Shown here: positions 1 to 6,202 of the stretch, in pieces
How positions within the stretch are numbered: position 1 is the stretch's first letter
Layout: each line of letters begins with the position of its first letter
Source of the DNA: an uncultured Eubacteriales bacterium
Lineage (GTDB): Bacteria; Bacillota; Clostridia; Christensenellales; Borkfalkiaceae
DNA length: 8,476 nt
Assembly (NCBI GenBank): GCA_902766475.1
Contig: CACXDQ010000222.1
Coordinates: 1 to 8,476 of the forward strand
Reading direction: 5' to 3'
Notes under the pieces: generated by a model
What the model was told of the DNA's origin: nothing
Databases searched by the model: none
What the model saw: the letters and a program-made list of their open reading frames with translations, nothing else
Position numbers and translations under genes: made by a program

Positions 1-1290
1 ATCTTCAACTTCGGTTTCACCGTTGCTCCTCATCACTATTACAGCGCCGACGACGACGGCAAAATACCTACCGAAAGACAGGTAGATATTGCGAGAAACA
101 AGTTCGGCGTGGAATATTCTTCTTACGAGTTCCAGAGCAAAGTAATTCAGTCGCAGAAGCACGTCGAAGTACCCGTGGGCGCAGGCGCTTACATGGCTAC
201 CGACAGAGATAATAACGACACGCCGAGAGGACAAGATTTCGTCAACAGCAAGATAGTTTACTACAAGGCTAACGAAAACTTCATGTTCCCCGTCAAGGCT
301 AAAAAGATACAGCTTCAGGTCATCAGCGCTTCCAACGCTCTCGACAAGCTCGAAAACAACGAGGTAGACTATATCACTCCTCAGTTTACCATTCAGAACT
401 CCAAGCGCCTTACCGAAATGGAGAAGAAGGGCTTCGTCAAGCTCTCTTCGTGGCAGCTCGGTTACGGCTATATCGGCGTAAACGCAGGTAAAGTTCCCAA
501 CATCAACATTCGTAGGGCTATAATGTCCGCAATGCAGACGGCTCTCGCTCTCAACTATTACGAGGGCGGTACGGCTAAGACGATAACGTGGCCGATGTCC
601 ACCGTAAGCTGGGCTTACCCATTCGAGGCGGACGGCACCACTTCCAAGTCCAACAACCACGACTATACGCAGTGGACGACCAAGGCGGACGCAGAGGCTA
701 AGATTCAGAAGTATATGAACCTCGCAGGCGTTTCGGCGGGATCGAGCGAACTTAAAATAAGGTTTACCATCGCCGGCGCTTCCATAACCGAACACCCGAC
801 TTATCCCGTATTCCTTCAAGCTTCCGAGATACTCAACGGCTTGGGTTGGAACGTCGAAGTCAAGGCTGACTCTCAGGCGCTTACCAAGCTTTCCACCGGC
901 TCGCTCGAAGTGTGGGCGGCGGCATGGGGCTCCACTATCGACCCCGATATGTATCAGGTATATCACAAGAATTCCACGGCAACTTCCGTATATTCATGGG
1001 GTTACAGAGAGATAAAGGCAAGCCCCGCTCTCTATCCCGAAGAAACGAGAATTATAAACAATCTCAGCACGATAATCGACGAGGCTCGTTCCATCGACGA
1101 CAGAGCGGCAAGAAAGGAAATGTACGAAAATGCGATGGGCTTAGTTTTAGACCTTGCGGTTGAACTTCCCGTTTACCAGAGAATGACCTTGTACGCTTAC
1201 AACAGCAACAACATTACCGGTCTTAACAACAAAGTAAACCCGTACAGCTCGCCGCTTGAAAAGATCTGGGATATCCAAATCAAAGAATAA
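1..1290 (+). CDS. oppA: Peptide ABC transporter substrate-binding protein (SBP_bac_5 / OppA-DppA family), 5'-truncated by the window
   Basis: Extracytoplasmic receptor that captures peptides and delivers them to the OppBC channel. The frame is open from base 1, so the start, signal peptide and lipobox lie outside the window; the GTG at 109 is internal. The 429 visible residues are the C-terminal part of a cluster-5 binding protein. Family landmarks are VPVGAGAY (about visible residues 57-64, the 'GtGPY' segment), NNEVDYI (about 119-125), YGYIGVNAG (155-163, followed by RRAIMSAM) and AAWGSTIDPDMYQVYH (307-322). The end, SPLEKIWDIQ, is typical of the family. It is the first gene seen of the opp operon; oppB starts 21 nt after its TAA. 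Asn codons are mostly AAC (by my count 26 of 30), as expected for a highly expressed gene. The family is clear, but the ligand (oligopeptide, dipeptide or another solute) cannot be read from sequence, so the symbol is by operon context only. Confidence 0.93.
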   Translation: MFNFGFTVAPHHYYSADDDGKIPTERQVDIARNKFGVEYSSYEFQSKVIQSQKHVEVPVGAGAYMATDRDNNDTPRGQDFVNSKIVYYKANENFMFPVKAKKIQLQVISASNALDKLENNEVDYITPQFTIQNSKRLTEMEKKGFVKLSSWQLGYGYIGVNAGKVPNINIRRAIMSAMQTALALNYYEGGTAKTITWPMSTVSWAYPFEADGTTSKSNNHDYTQWTTKADAEAKIQKYMNLAGVSAGSSELKIRFTIAGASITEHPTYPVFLQASEILNGLGWNVEVKADSQALTKLSTGSLEVWAAAWGSTIDPDMYQVYHKNSTATSVYSWGYREIKASPALYPEETRIINNLSTIIDEARSIDDRAARKEMYENAMGLVLDLAVELPVYQRMTLYAYNSNNITGLNNKVNPYSSPLEKIWDIQIKE

Positions 1291-1311
1291 AATCCATTTT
1301 TTGGAGTAACA

Positions 1312-2298
1312 ATGTTTAAATACATTCTCAAAAGATTGGGAATATCGATACTCATTCTCTTCGGTGTTTCCCTCATACTTTACATATTATTGCGTGCCAT
1401 GCCGACGGACTTCGTTCAGCAGAAAATAATAGCGCTCAACACGACGGGCGCTACCGTCACCGACGAGTTTATTCAGGCGATGAAGGAGTCTTACGGCTTG
1501 GCGGATATACCCATAGTCGGTTATTTCAAGTGGCTCGGCAACATTTTGCGCCTCGATTTCGGAAAGAGCTTCATAAGTCAAAGAGAAGTTCTCTCCGAAG
1601 TATTCGACGGCGGCAGAATAGGCACTTCGTTCACCGTTGCGGCTATCGCTACGGTTTTCGAGTTCCTCATCGCTATCCCATTGGGTATAACCGCCGCAAC
1701 GCACCAGTATTCAATAAGAGATTATATCGTTACCGTCCTCGTTTTGGTCGGAATATCCCTTCCGTCCTTCTTCTTCGGACAGCTCCTTAAAGATATATTC
1801 TCCAACAAGCTTCACTGGTTTCCCGTTTCGGGCATGCAGACGCCGGGTATGAGTCAGACGGGCATCGCCCTCTTCTTCGACAGATTATGGCATATGTTTT
1901 TGCCAATCCTCACCGTCGTAATATTGAGTATCGGCGGCAGAATGAGAATGACGAGAACGAACATGCTCGAAGTTTTGAATGCCGACTATATCCGCACGGC
2001 GAGGGCAAAGGGCTTGAACGAAAGGGTAGTTATCTATAAACACGCTTTCAGAAATACCATGATCCCCCTCGTAACAGGTCTTGCCGGACTTATCCCGTCG
2101 CTCTTTTCGGGCGCAATGATAACCGAATCGGTTTTCGACCTCGAAGGTATAGGTAGTTACGCCCTAAACGCTATGACGCAGGGCGATATACCCGTTATAA
2201 TGACTTATAATATGTTCCTTGCGGCTCTGTCCGTCTTGGGCGTATTGCTTGCCGACCTCATGTATGCGGTCGTCGATCCTCGTGTAAAACTTGCTTAA
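1312..2298 (+). CDS. oppB: Oligopeptide ABC transporter permease OppB (DppB-like)
   Basis: Integral membrane permease forming half of the peptide channel with OppC. The 328 residues are close to the usual family length. The N-terminus MFKYILKRLGISILILFGVSL is the characteristic first helix of OppB/DppB. Further hydrophobic segments lie near residues 105-128, 137-160, 193-208, 251-271 and 298-323. The cytoplasmic EAA loop that docks onto the ATPases is at about 223-248 (NADYIRTARAKGLNERVV then HAFRN). The C-terminus YAVVDPRVKL is the standard family ending. The start ATG at 1312 is preceded by TTGGAG (1301-1306) at 5-nt spacing. The gene follows the binding-protein gene by 21 nt and precedes oppC by 12 nt. 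Nothing in it is truncated or missing. Confidence 0.95.
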   Translation: MFKYILKRLGISILILFGVSLILYILLRAMPTDFVQQKIIALNTTGATVTDEFIQAMKESYGLADIPIVGYFKWLGNILRLDFGKSFISQREVLSEVFDGGRIGTSFTVAAIATVFEFLIAIPLGITAATHQYSIRDYIVTVLVLVGISLPSFFFGQLLKDIFSNKLHWFPVSGMQTPGMSQTGIALFFDRLWHMFLPILTVVILSIGGRMRMTRTNMLEVLNADYIRTARAKGLNERVVIYKHAFRNTMIPLVTGLAGLIPSLFSGAMITESVFDLEGIGSYALNAMTQGDIPVIMTYNMFLAALSVLGVLLADLMYAVVDPRVKLA

Positions 2299-2310
2299 AG
2301 GAGTTCGATA

Positions 2311-3378
2311 ATGGAAGAAAACAGAGAAACAGATGAAATGATCGAATCCTCCGAAAACGTAAACGAGGAAGTTTCGGGCATAGCCGTTGCGGAGGACAAA
2401 CCGCTCGACAAAAACGTAAAGCTCATGTCGCCCACGAGAATGGTTTTAAGGAGATTTTTCCGTTCAAAACTGTCTATCGTAGGTCTTGTGATGCTTGCGG
2501 CGCTCCTCTTGTTCTGTTGGATAGGTCCTTTCGTCTATCCCGTATATAAAGAGGACACGGTAGACCGTTCGGGAAGATACGAATACACGGCTTACGATGT
2601 TTCGTCCGATAACGGCGAATACGTTCAGTTGTTCGTTACTTTCAACAACGTAAACGACTTGGCTGGTCCTTCCGCAGAACATATTCTCGGTACAGACGAA
2701 CAGGGCATGGATATATTCACACGCCTTATGTACGGCGGCAGACGCTCTATGATAGTCAGCTTTCTGGCGGTATTTTTAACGTCGGCGCTCGGCATCATAA
2801 TGGGCGGTATTTCGGGCTATTACGGCGGAATTGTCGACAATATAATAATGCGTATATGCGACGTTTTAATGTGCCTTCCGATGCTCCCGTTGATGCTTAT
2901 CATCGGTACGGTGTTGGACGCAAACGGCGTTCCGCAGAGATATTATATCTATTTGCTCATGGGGCTTTTGTCAGTATTCTCGTGGCCGGGCATGGCAAGG
3001 CTCGTCAGAGGACAGATCCTTTTCCTGAGAGAGCAGGAATACATGGTTGCGGCTGAGGCGATGGGCTATTCCACGGCGAGAAAGATATTCAAGCACTTGA
3101 TACCCAACATCTTGCCTCAGATACTCGTTTCCATGACGCTTTCGCTCGGAAGCATGATCTTGTACGAATCTACTCTTTCTTACTTGAATCTCGGCGTTCC
3201 CGTTCCGTATGCGTCTTGGGGTACGATGATAGAGATAATCTCCAAGCGAAGCGATATTTTGCAGAACAATTTCAACGTCTGGGTGCCGTCGGGTATCTGT
3301 ATCATAATCGCCGTTTTGGGCTTCAACTTCATCGGCGACGGCTTGCGTGACGCACTCGATCCCAAGCAGAGGAGATAA
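2311..3378 (+). CDS. oppC: Oligopeptide ABC transporter permease OppC (DppC-like) with acidic N-terminal tail
   Basis: Second permease subunit, partner of OppB; 355 residues. Residues 1 to about 35 form a Glu/Asp-rich cytoplasmic tail longer than in many OppC proteins. They are followed by SPTRMVLRRFFRSKLSIVGLV, the OppC N-terminal domain with the first helix (about 54-77). An extracytoplasmic stretch at about 78-122 leads into HILGTDEQGMDIFTRLMYGGR (124-144), the hallmark OppC/DppC motif. The EAA loop is at about 241-266 (EQEYMVAAEAMGYSTARKIF then HLIPN). The C-terminus FNFIGDGLRDALDPKQRR is canonical. Start ATG 2311 has AAGGAG at 2298-2303, overlapping the oppB TAA, spaced 7 nt. oppD begins 1 nt after its stop, so the two are probably translationally coupled. 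Confidence 0.95.
   Translation: MEENRETDEMIESSENVNEEVSGIAVAEDKPLDKNVKLMSPTRMVLRRFFRSKLSIVGLVMLAALLLFCWIGPFVYPVYKEDTVDRSGRYEYTAYDVSSDNGEYVQLFVTFNNVNDLAGPSAEHILGTDEQGMDIFTRLMYGGRRSMIVSFLAVFLTSALGIIMGGISGYYGGIVDNIIMRICDVLMCLPMLPLMLIIGTVLDANGVPQRYYIYLLMGLLSVFSWPGMARLVRGQILFLREQEYMVAAEAMGYSTARKIFKHLIPNILPQILVSMTLSLGSMILYESTLSYLNLGVPVPYASWGTMIEIISKRSDILQNNFNVWVPSGICIIIAVLGFNFIGDGLRDALDPKQRR
3368..3374 (+). promoter_or_regulatory. Ribosome binding site that sets the oppD start
   Basis: AGAGGAG lies inside the last codons of oppC and is spaced 5 nt from the ATG at 3380. It favours this ATG over the in-frame GTG at 3347, which would overlap oppC by 32 nt and add 11 residues (MTHSIPSRGDK) unlike any OppD N-terminus I know. 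Confidence 0.8.
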
Positions 3379-3379
3379 A

Positions 3380-4708
3380 ATGGCACTGTTCAATAAAAAA
3401 AGCGAAGAAAACGCTAAGAAAAACGAAGATAAACACTATTTGAGCGGAAAAGAGGTAAGGGCTATCGCCAAGGCTAACGCCAAGGAGATGCGCCGCCTCG
3501 AAAAAGCCAAAAATAAAAAAGTACCCGAAGAATATTACCTTGCCGAGATGAAAGACAACGGCAATATCTTAGAGGTCGAAGATCTTCACTCTTACTTTTT
3601 CACCGATCAAGGCGTCGTTAAGGCGGTAAACGGCGTTACGTTCAATATTCCGCTCAATTCCACCGTCGGCGTCGTAGGAGAGTCGGGCTGCGGAAAGTCA
3701 GTTACCTCGATGTCGATAATGCGCCTCTTGCAAGGTCCTACCGGACAGATCGTAAACGGCTCTATAAGGTTTAAGGCTTACGACTTCAAGAGAGATGAAA
3801 ACGGAAACCCCATTCCCGTTTACGAAAAGGACGAAAACGGCGAGATAGTTTACGAAGAGGTTACCGACAATAACGGCAAGACGACGAGAAAGCCCAAGCA
3901 GATGACCGATAACGGCGGCATAGGCGTTTTTGAAAAGGAAGAAAAGGTCTACGATATAGCCAAGATGCCCATTAAGGAAATGTATAGGCTTCGTGGCAGA
4001 CAGATGTCGATGGTCTTTCAAGAGCCAATGACGAGCTTAAACCCCGTTTTCACGATAGGCAATCAGCTCGACGAGGTATCCCTTCTCCATATCCCCGGCG
4101 CAACCAAAGAGCTTGCTAAAAAACGCTCAATAGATATGCTCAACATGGTAGGTATAGCCATGCCCGAGAGAGTTTACGCTTCCTATCCGCACGAGCTTTC
4201 CGGCGGTATGCGTCAAAGAGTAATGATAGCGATGGCGCTTGCCGGCGAGCCGAGGCTGATTATTGCCGACGAGCCTACGACGGCGCTCGACGTTACCATT
4301 CAGGCGCAGATACTCGACCTCTTTAACGATCTTAAAAAGAGGATAAACGGCTCGATACTTTTAATTACGCACGACCTCGGCGTTATTGCCGAGATGGCAG
4401 ATTACGTCGTCGTAATGTATGCCGGAAGAATTATAGAGCAGGGCACGGCTTCGGAGATATTCAAAAATCCGTGCCACCCGTACACGAAGGGGCTTCAAAA
4501 ATCTAAACCGACAATGAAGTCCAACGAAGACAAGCTCTTCAACATTCCGGGCAACGTCCCCAACCCGATAAATATGCCCAACCACTGCTATTTCAAAGAG
4601 AGATGTGCGGAGTGTATAGGCAAGTGTTCGGGCGATTACCCGGGCATGGTACAGGTCAGCCCGTCGCATTTCGTGGCTTGCCACCTATATGCACCTAAGG
4701 AAGATTGA
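3380..4708 (+). CDS. oppD: Oligopeptide ABC transporter ATP-binding protein OppD, with a repeat-containing insertion
   Basis: Cytoplasmic ATPase that pairs with OppF to power import; 442 residues from ATG 3380, clearly longer than the usual 330-360. Residues 1 to about 60 are a Lys/Glu/Ala-rich tail. The ATPase core is intact: Walker A GESGCGKS 100-107, Q-loop Gln214 in MVFQEPMTSLNPV, signature LSGGMRQR 273-280, Walker B LIIADE 293-298 with catalytic Glu298, D-loop ALD 302-304, H-loop His331. The C-terminal oligo_HPY region has HPYTKGL (366-372), PGNVPNP (390-396) and conserved cysteines 403, 409, 416 and 434, plus an extra Cys412. Between Walker A and the Q-loop there are about 55 residues more than in ordinary OppD, at roughly 133-190. 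This insert carries a 12-residue tandem repeat (DENG at 139 and 151, DNNG at 163). The start is 1 nt after the oppC stop. The insert keeps the frame and does not disrupt catalytic motifs, so the protein should be active. Confidence 0.95.
   Translation: MALFNKKSEENAKKNEDKHYLSGKEVRAIAKANAKEMRRLEKAKNKKVPEEYYLAEMKDNGNILEVEDLHSYFFTDQGVVKAVNGVTFNIPLNSTVGVVGESGCGKSVTSMSIMRLLQGPTGQIVNGSIRFKAYDFKRDENGNPIPVYEKDENGEIVYEEVTDNNGKTTRKPKQMTDNGGIGVFEKEEKVYDIAKMPIKEMYRLRGRQMSMVFQEPMTSLNPVFTIGNQLDEVSLLHIPGATKELAKKRSIDMLNMVGIAMPERVYASYPHELSGGMRQRVMIAMALAGEPRLIIADEPTTALDVTIQAQILDLFNDLKKRINGSILLITHDLGVIAEMADYVVVMYAGRIIEQGTASEIFKNPCHPYTKGLQKSKPTMKSNEDKLFNIPGNVPNPINMPNHCYFKERCAECIGKCSGDYPGMVQVSPSHFVACHLYAPKED
3794..3901 (+). 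repeat. Three tandem 36-nt (12-residue) coding repeats within oppD
   Basis: The units start at 3794, 3830 and 3866. They encode DENGNPIPVYEK, DENGEIVYEEVT and DNNGKTTRKPKQ. The first two share D-E-N-G and V-Y-E and the third keeps only D-x-N-G. A fourth degenerate copy, DNGGIGVFEK, follows at residues 177-186 with shifted spacing. The pattern of turn (DENG) followed by alternating hydrophobic and polar residues suggests short beta-hairpins; that structural reading is inference. Confidence 0.6.
4697..4703 (+). promoter_or_regulatory. Ribosome binding site that sets the oppF start
   Basis: AAGGAAG inside the last codons of oppD is spaced 6 nt from ATG 4710. This makes 4710 the better start than the in-frame ATG at 4689, which would overlap oppD by 20 nt and lie upstream of this site. 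Confidence 0.75.
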
Positions 4709-4709
4709 T

Positions 4710-5846
4710 ATGAACGAAGAAAATAAAATGAACGTCGAAACGACGGAAAAAGCCGAAACGGCGGCAAATACGTCGGGCGGCGAATTTGCGAATTTCGACG
4801 ACGCACAGGAATTTGAAAAGGAAATGGAAGCGAGAAGGGCTAAGATAGAGGCGGATAAGCTTCTTCCTCCCGACCCGGACGCTCTCCTCGAAGTAAGACA
4901 CCTAAACAAATACTTCGTATTAAAAAAGACCTTTTTCAAGCAAATACCCCTTTCGACATTAAAGGCGGTAGACGACGTTTCGTTCACCATTAAAAAGGGC
5001 GAAACGCTCGGCATCGTCGGAGAGTCGGGCTGCGGCAAAACCACTATGGGCAGAACGGTTTTAAAGCTCCATCAACCTACGGGCGGTCAGATATTCTTCA
5101 AAGGTCAGGACATCACGAATTTCAAGCCCAAGGAAATGAAGGCTTTGAGAACGGAAATGCAGATAGTTTTCCAGGATCCCTATTCCTCGCTTCCGCCGAG
5201 AAGCACGGTAGGCGATATCTTGTCCGAGCCTGTCAAGGTCCACGGAATAGTTCCCCAGTCCGAGATAAAAGATTACGTCATGAATCTCATGGAGCAATGC
5301 GGACTCAGAGATTACTATTACGAGAGATATCCGCATGAGTTTTCGGGCGGTCAACGTCAGCGTATCTGTATAGCGAGAGCGCTCGCCGTAAACCCCAAAT
5401 TCGTCGTGTGCGACGAGCCGGTTTCGGCGCTCGACGTTTCCATTCAGGCACAGATAATAAATTTGCTCAAAAAGTTGCAGATAGAAAGACAACTCACCTA
5501 TATGTTCATCTCACACGATTTGTCGGTCGTAAAATATATCTCCGATAAGATCGGCGTTATGTACTTGGGCTCGATGGTGGAATTCGGCAAGAAAGAGGAC
5601 ATTTTCAGCCGTCCTCACCACCCCTACACGATAGCTCTTTTCTCGGCTGTCCCCAACCCCGATCCCGACGAAAAGACGCATAGAATACTTCTTTCGGGAG
5701 ATATTCCGTCGCCTGCTAATCCTCCCAAGGGCTGTAAGTTCCACACTCGCTGCCCGAGAGCAAAGGAGATATGCAAGCACATTGCGCCAAAGTACAGAGA
5801 GTTCGAGGAGGGGCATTTCTGCGCTTGCCATTTCCCGGAGGAATAA
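4710..5846 (+). CDS. oppF: Oligopeptide ABC transporter ATP-binding protein OppF (DppF-like)
   Basis: Second ATPase subunit, expected to form the nucleotide-binding heterodimer with OppD; 378 residues from ATG 4710. Residues 1 to about 55 are a Glu/Asp/Ala-rich tail. The core begins at LLEVRHLNKYFVLK (59-72) with the OppF-type spacer before KAVDDVSF. Motifs: Walker A GESGCGKT 104-111, Q-loop Gln155 in IVFQDPYSSL, signature FSGGQRQR 211-218, Walker B FVVCDE 231-236 with catalytic Glu236, SALD 239-242, H-loop His269. The C-terminal oligo_HPY region has HHPYTIAL, GDIPSPANPP and cysteines 342, 348, 355 and 373 in the conserved spacing. One oddity is that the usual SLNPR after the Q-loop reads SLPPR (160-164). 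The gene ends in two consecutive TAA codons, and the next gene is in the same reading frame 3 nt after the first stop. Confidence 0.95.
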   Translation: MNEENKMNVETTEKAETAANTSGGEFANFDDAQEFEKEMEARRAKIEADKLLPPDPDALLEVRHLNKYFVLKKTFFKQIPLSTLKAVDDVSFTIKKGETLGIVGESGCGKTTMGRTVLKLHQPTGGQIFFKGQDITNFKPKEMKALRTEMQIVFQDPYSSLPPRSTVGDILSEPVKVHGIVPQSEIKDYVMNLMEQCGLRDYYYERYPHEFSGGQRQRICIARALAVNPKFVVCDEPVSALDVSIQAQIINLLKKLQIERQLTYMFISHDLSVVKYISDKIGVMYLGSMVEFGKKEDIFSRPHHPYTIALFSAVPNPDPDEKTHRILLSGDIPSPANPPKGCKFHTRCPRAKEICKHIAPKYREFEEGHFCACHFPEE

Positions 5847-5849
5847 TAA

Positions 5850-6092
5850 ATGGCTAAAAAAAAGGATAAGGAAAAGGTCATCTATTACGACGACAACTCT
5901 ACGATCGTCGATATGTCCGACGTTACGGGGATAGGAAGAAACAAAGTGCCGAGAGGGCAAAAAGTTCCGTCCACGTTCAAGGAGAAGATGGGCACGTTCT
6001 GGTTTGCGTTTAAGCTTATGCTCATACCTACCGCCGTCGTCCTTGCGATAATAGGTATCTTATATCTCCTCATTCGCCTTATAGTCCATTGA
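5850..6092 (+). CDS. Small single-pass membrane protein, last gene of the opp operon; function unknown
   Basis: 80 residues. The start ATG 5850 has GGAGGA at 5837-5842 spaced 7 nt, inside the end of oppF. The N-terminus is Lys-rich (MAKKKDKEKV), followed by IYYDDNSTIVDMSDV (11-25), a Gly/Pro/basic linker (about 27-42) and one hydrophobic segment at about 53-76 ending RLIVH. The positive charge before the helix predicts the first 50 residues in the cytoplasm. It sits between oppF and the operon terminator, so it should be co-transcribed with the transporter and could be an accessory or stabilising subunit; that role is inference. Codon choice resembles the opp genes. I recall similar small proteins with the YYDD-STI-DMS pattern in uncultured gut Clostridia, but I cannot name a family and could not search. 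A spurious ORF is unlikely given the RBS, packing and clean membrane segment. Confidence 0.85.
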   Translation: MAKKKDKEKVIYYDDNSTIVDMSDVTGIGRNKVPRGQKVPSTFKEKMGTFWFAFKLMLIPTAVVLAIIGILYLLIRLIVH

Positions 6093-6104
6093 AAAATTAC
6101 GCTT

Positions 6105-6134
6105 AAAAAGTCGAGCAATTCGCTCGGCTTTTTT
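6105..6134 (+). terminator. Rho-independent terminator of the opp operon
   Basis: An 8-bp stem AGTCGAGC / GCTCGGCT (6109-6116 and 6122-6129, one G-U wobble) closes a 5-nt AATTC loop and runs into a T6 tract (6129-6134). The upstream A tract (6105-6109) can extend the stem by pairing with the T tract. It lies 12 nt after the last operon gene. No minus-strand gene converges on it. Confidence 0.85.
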
Positions 6135-6164
6135 GTTGTATAAAAGAATATGAAAAAAGGGCGG

Positions 6165-6184
6165 CGCATAGAATATATTATGCG
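6165..6184. promoter_or_regulatory. Perfect inverted repeat upstream of the orphan binding-like gene
   Basis: CGCATA, 8 nt of A/T-rich sequence, then TATGCG: a perfect 6-bp dyad ending 18 nt before the GTG start at 6203. The spacer contains a -10-like TATATT (6174-6179). It could be an operator over a promoter or a weak 5'-UTR hairpin. No good -35 element lies at the right distance, so the promoter itself is not claimed. Confidence 0.35.
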
Positions 6185-6202
6185 AAACGAGAGAGTGAAA
6201 AA

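Noticed and set aside
109..111. GTG as the start of the first gene
   Set aside because: The frame is open back to base 1 and the upstream residues continue the binding-protein sequence; the gene simply begins outside the window.
3347..3379. GTG at 3347 as the oppD start
   Set aside because: It would overlap oppC by 32 nt and lies upstream of the clear RBS that serves ATG 3380.
2971..3393. Minus-strand open frame of 140 codons across oppC
   Set aside because: It lies opposite a conserved gene, has no recognisable domain, and its openness follows from the codon bias of the + strand.
4689..4709. ATG at 4689 as the oppF start
   Set aside because: It would overlap oppD by 20 nt; the AAGGAAG RBS is positioned for ATG 4710.
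3677..5042. Near-identical DNA around the two Walker A motifs (GAGAGTCGGGCTGCGG in oppD and oppF)
   Set aside because: Expected from the shared GESGCGK motif and codon bias of paralogous ATPases; not a mobile or regulatory repeat.
5511..5960. Minus-strand open frame of 149 codons across oppF and the small membrane gene
   Set aside because: Shadow of oppF; no family features and it would cross two well-supported + strand genes.
5885..6169. Minus-strand open frame of 94 codons through the terminator
   Set aside because: It reads through the terminator hairpin and is antisense to the small membrane gene; composition gives no sign of a real protein.
6133..6179. TTGTTG (6133-6138) with TATATT (6174-6179) as a sigma-A promoter for the gene at 6203
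   Set aside because: The spacing is about 35 bp, twice what sigma-A tolerates, and the sequence at the correct distance (TGAAAA) is a poor -35.
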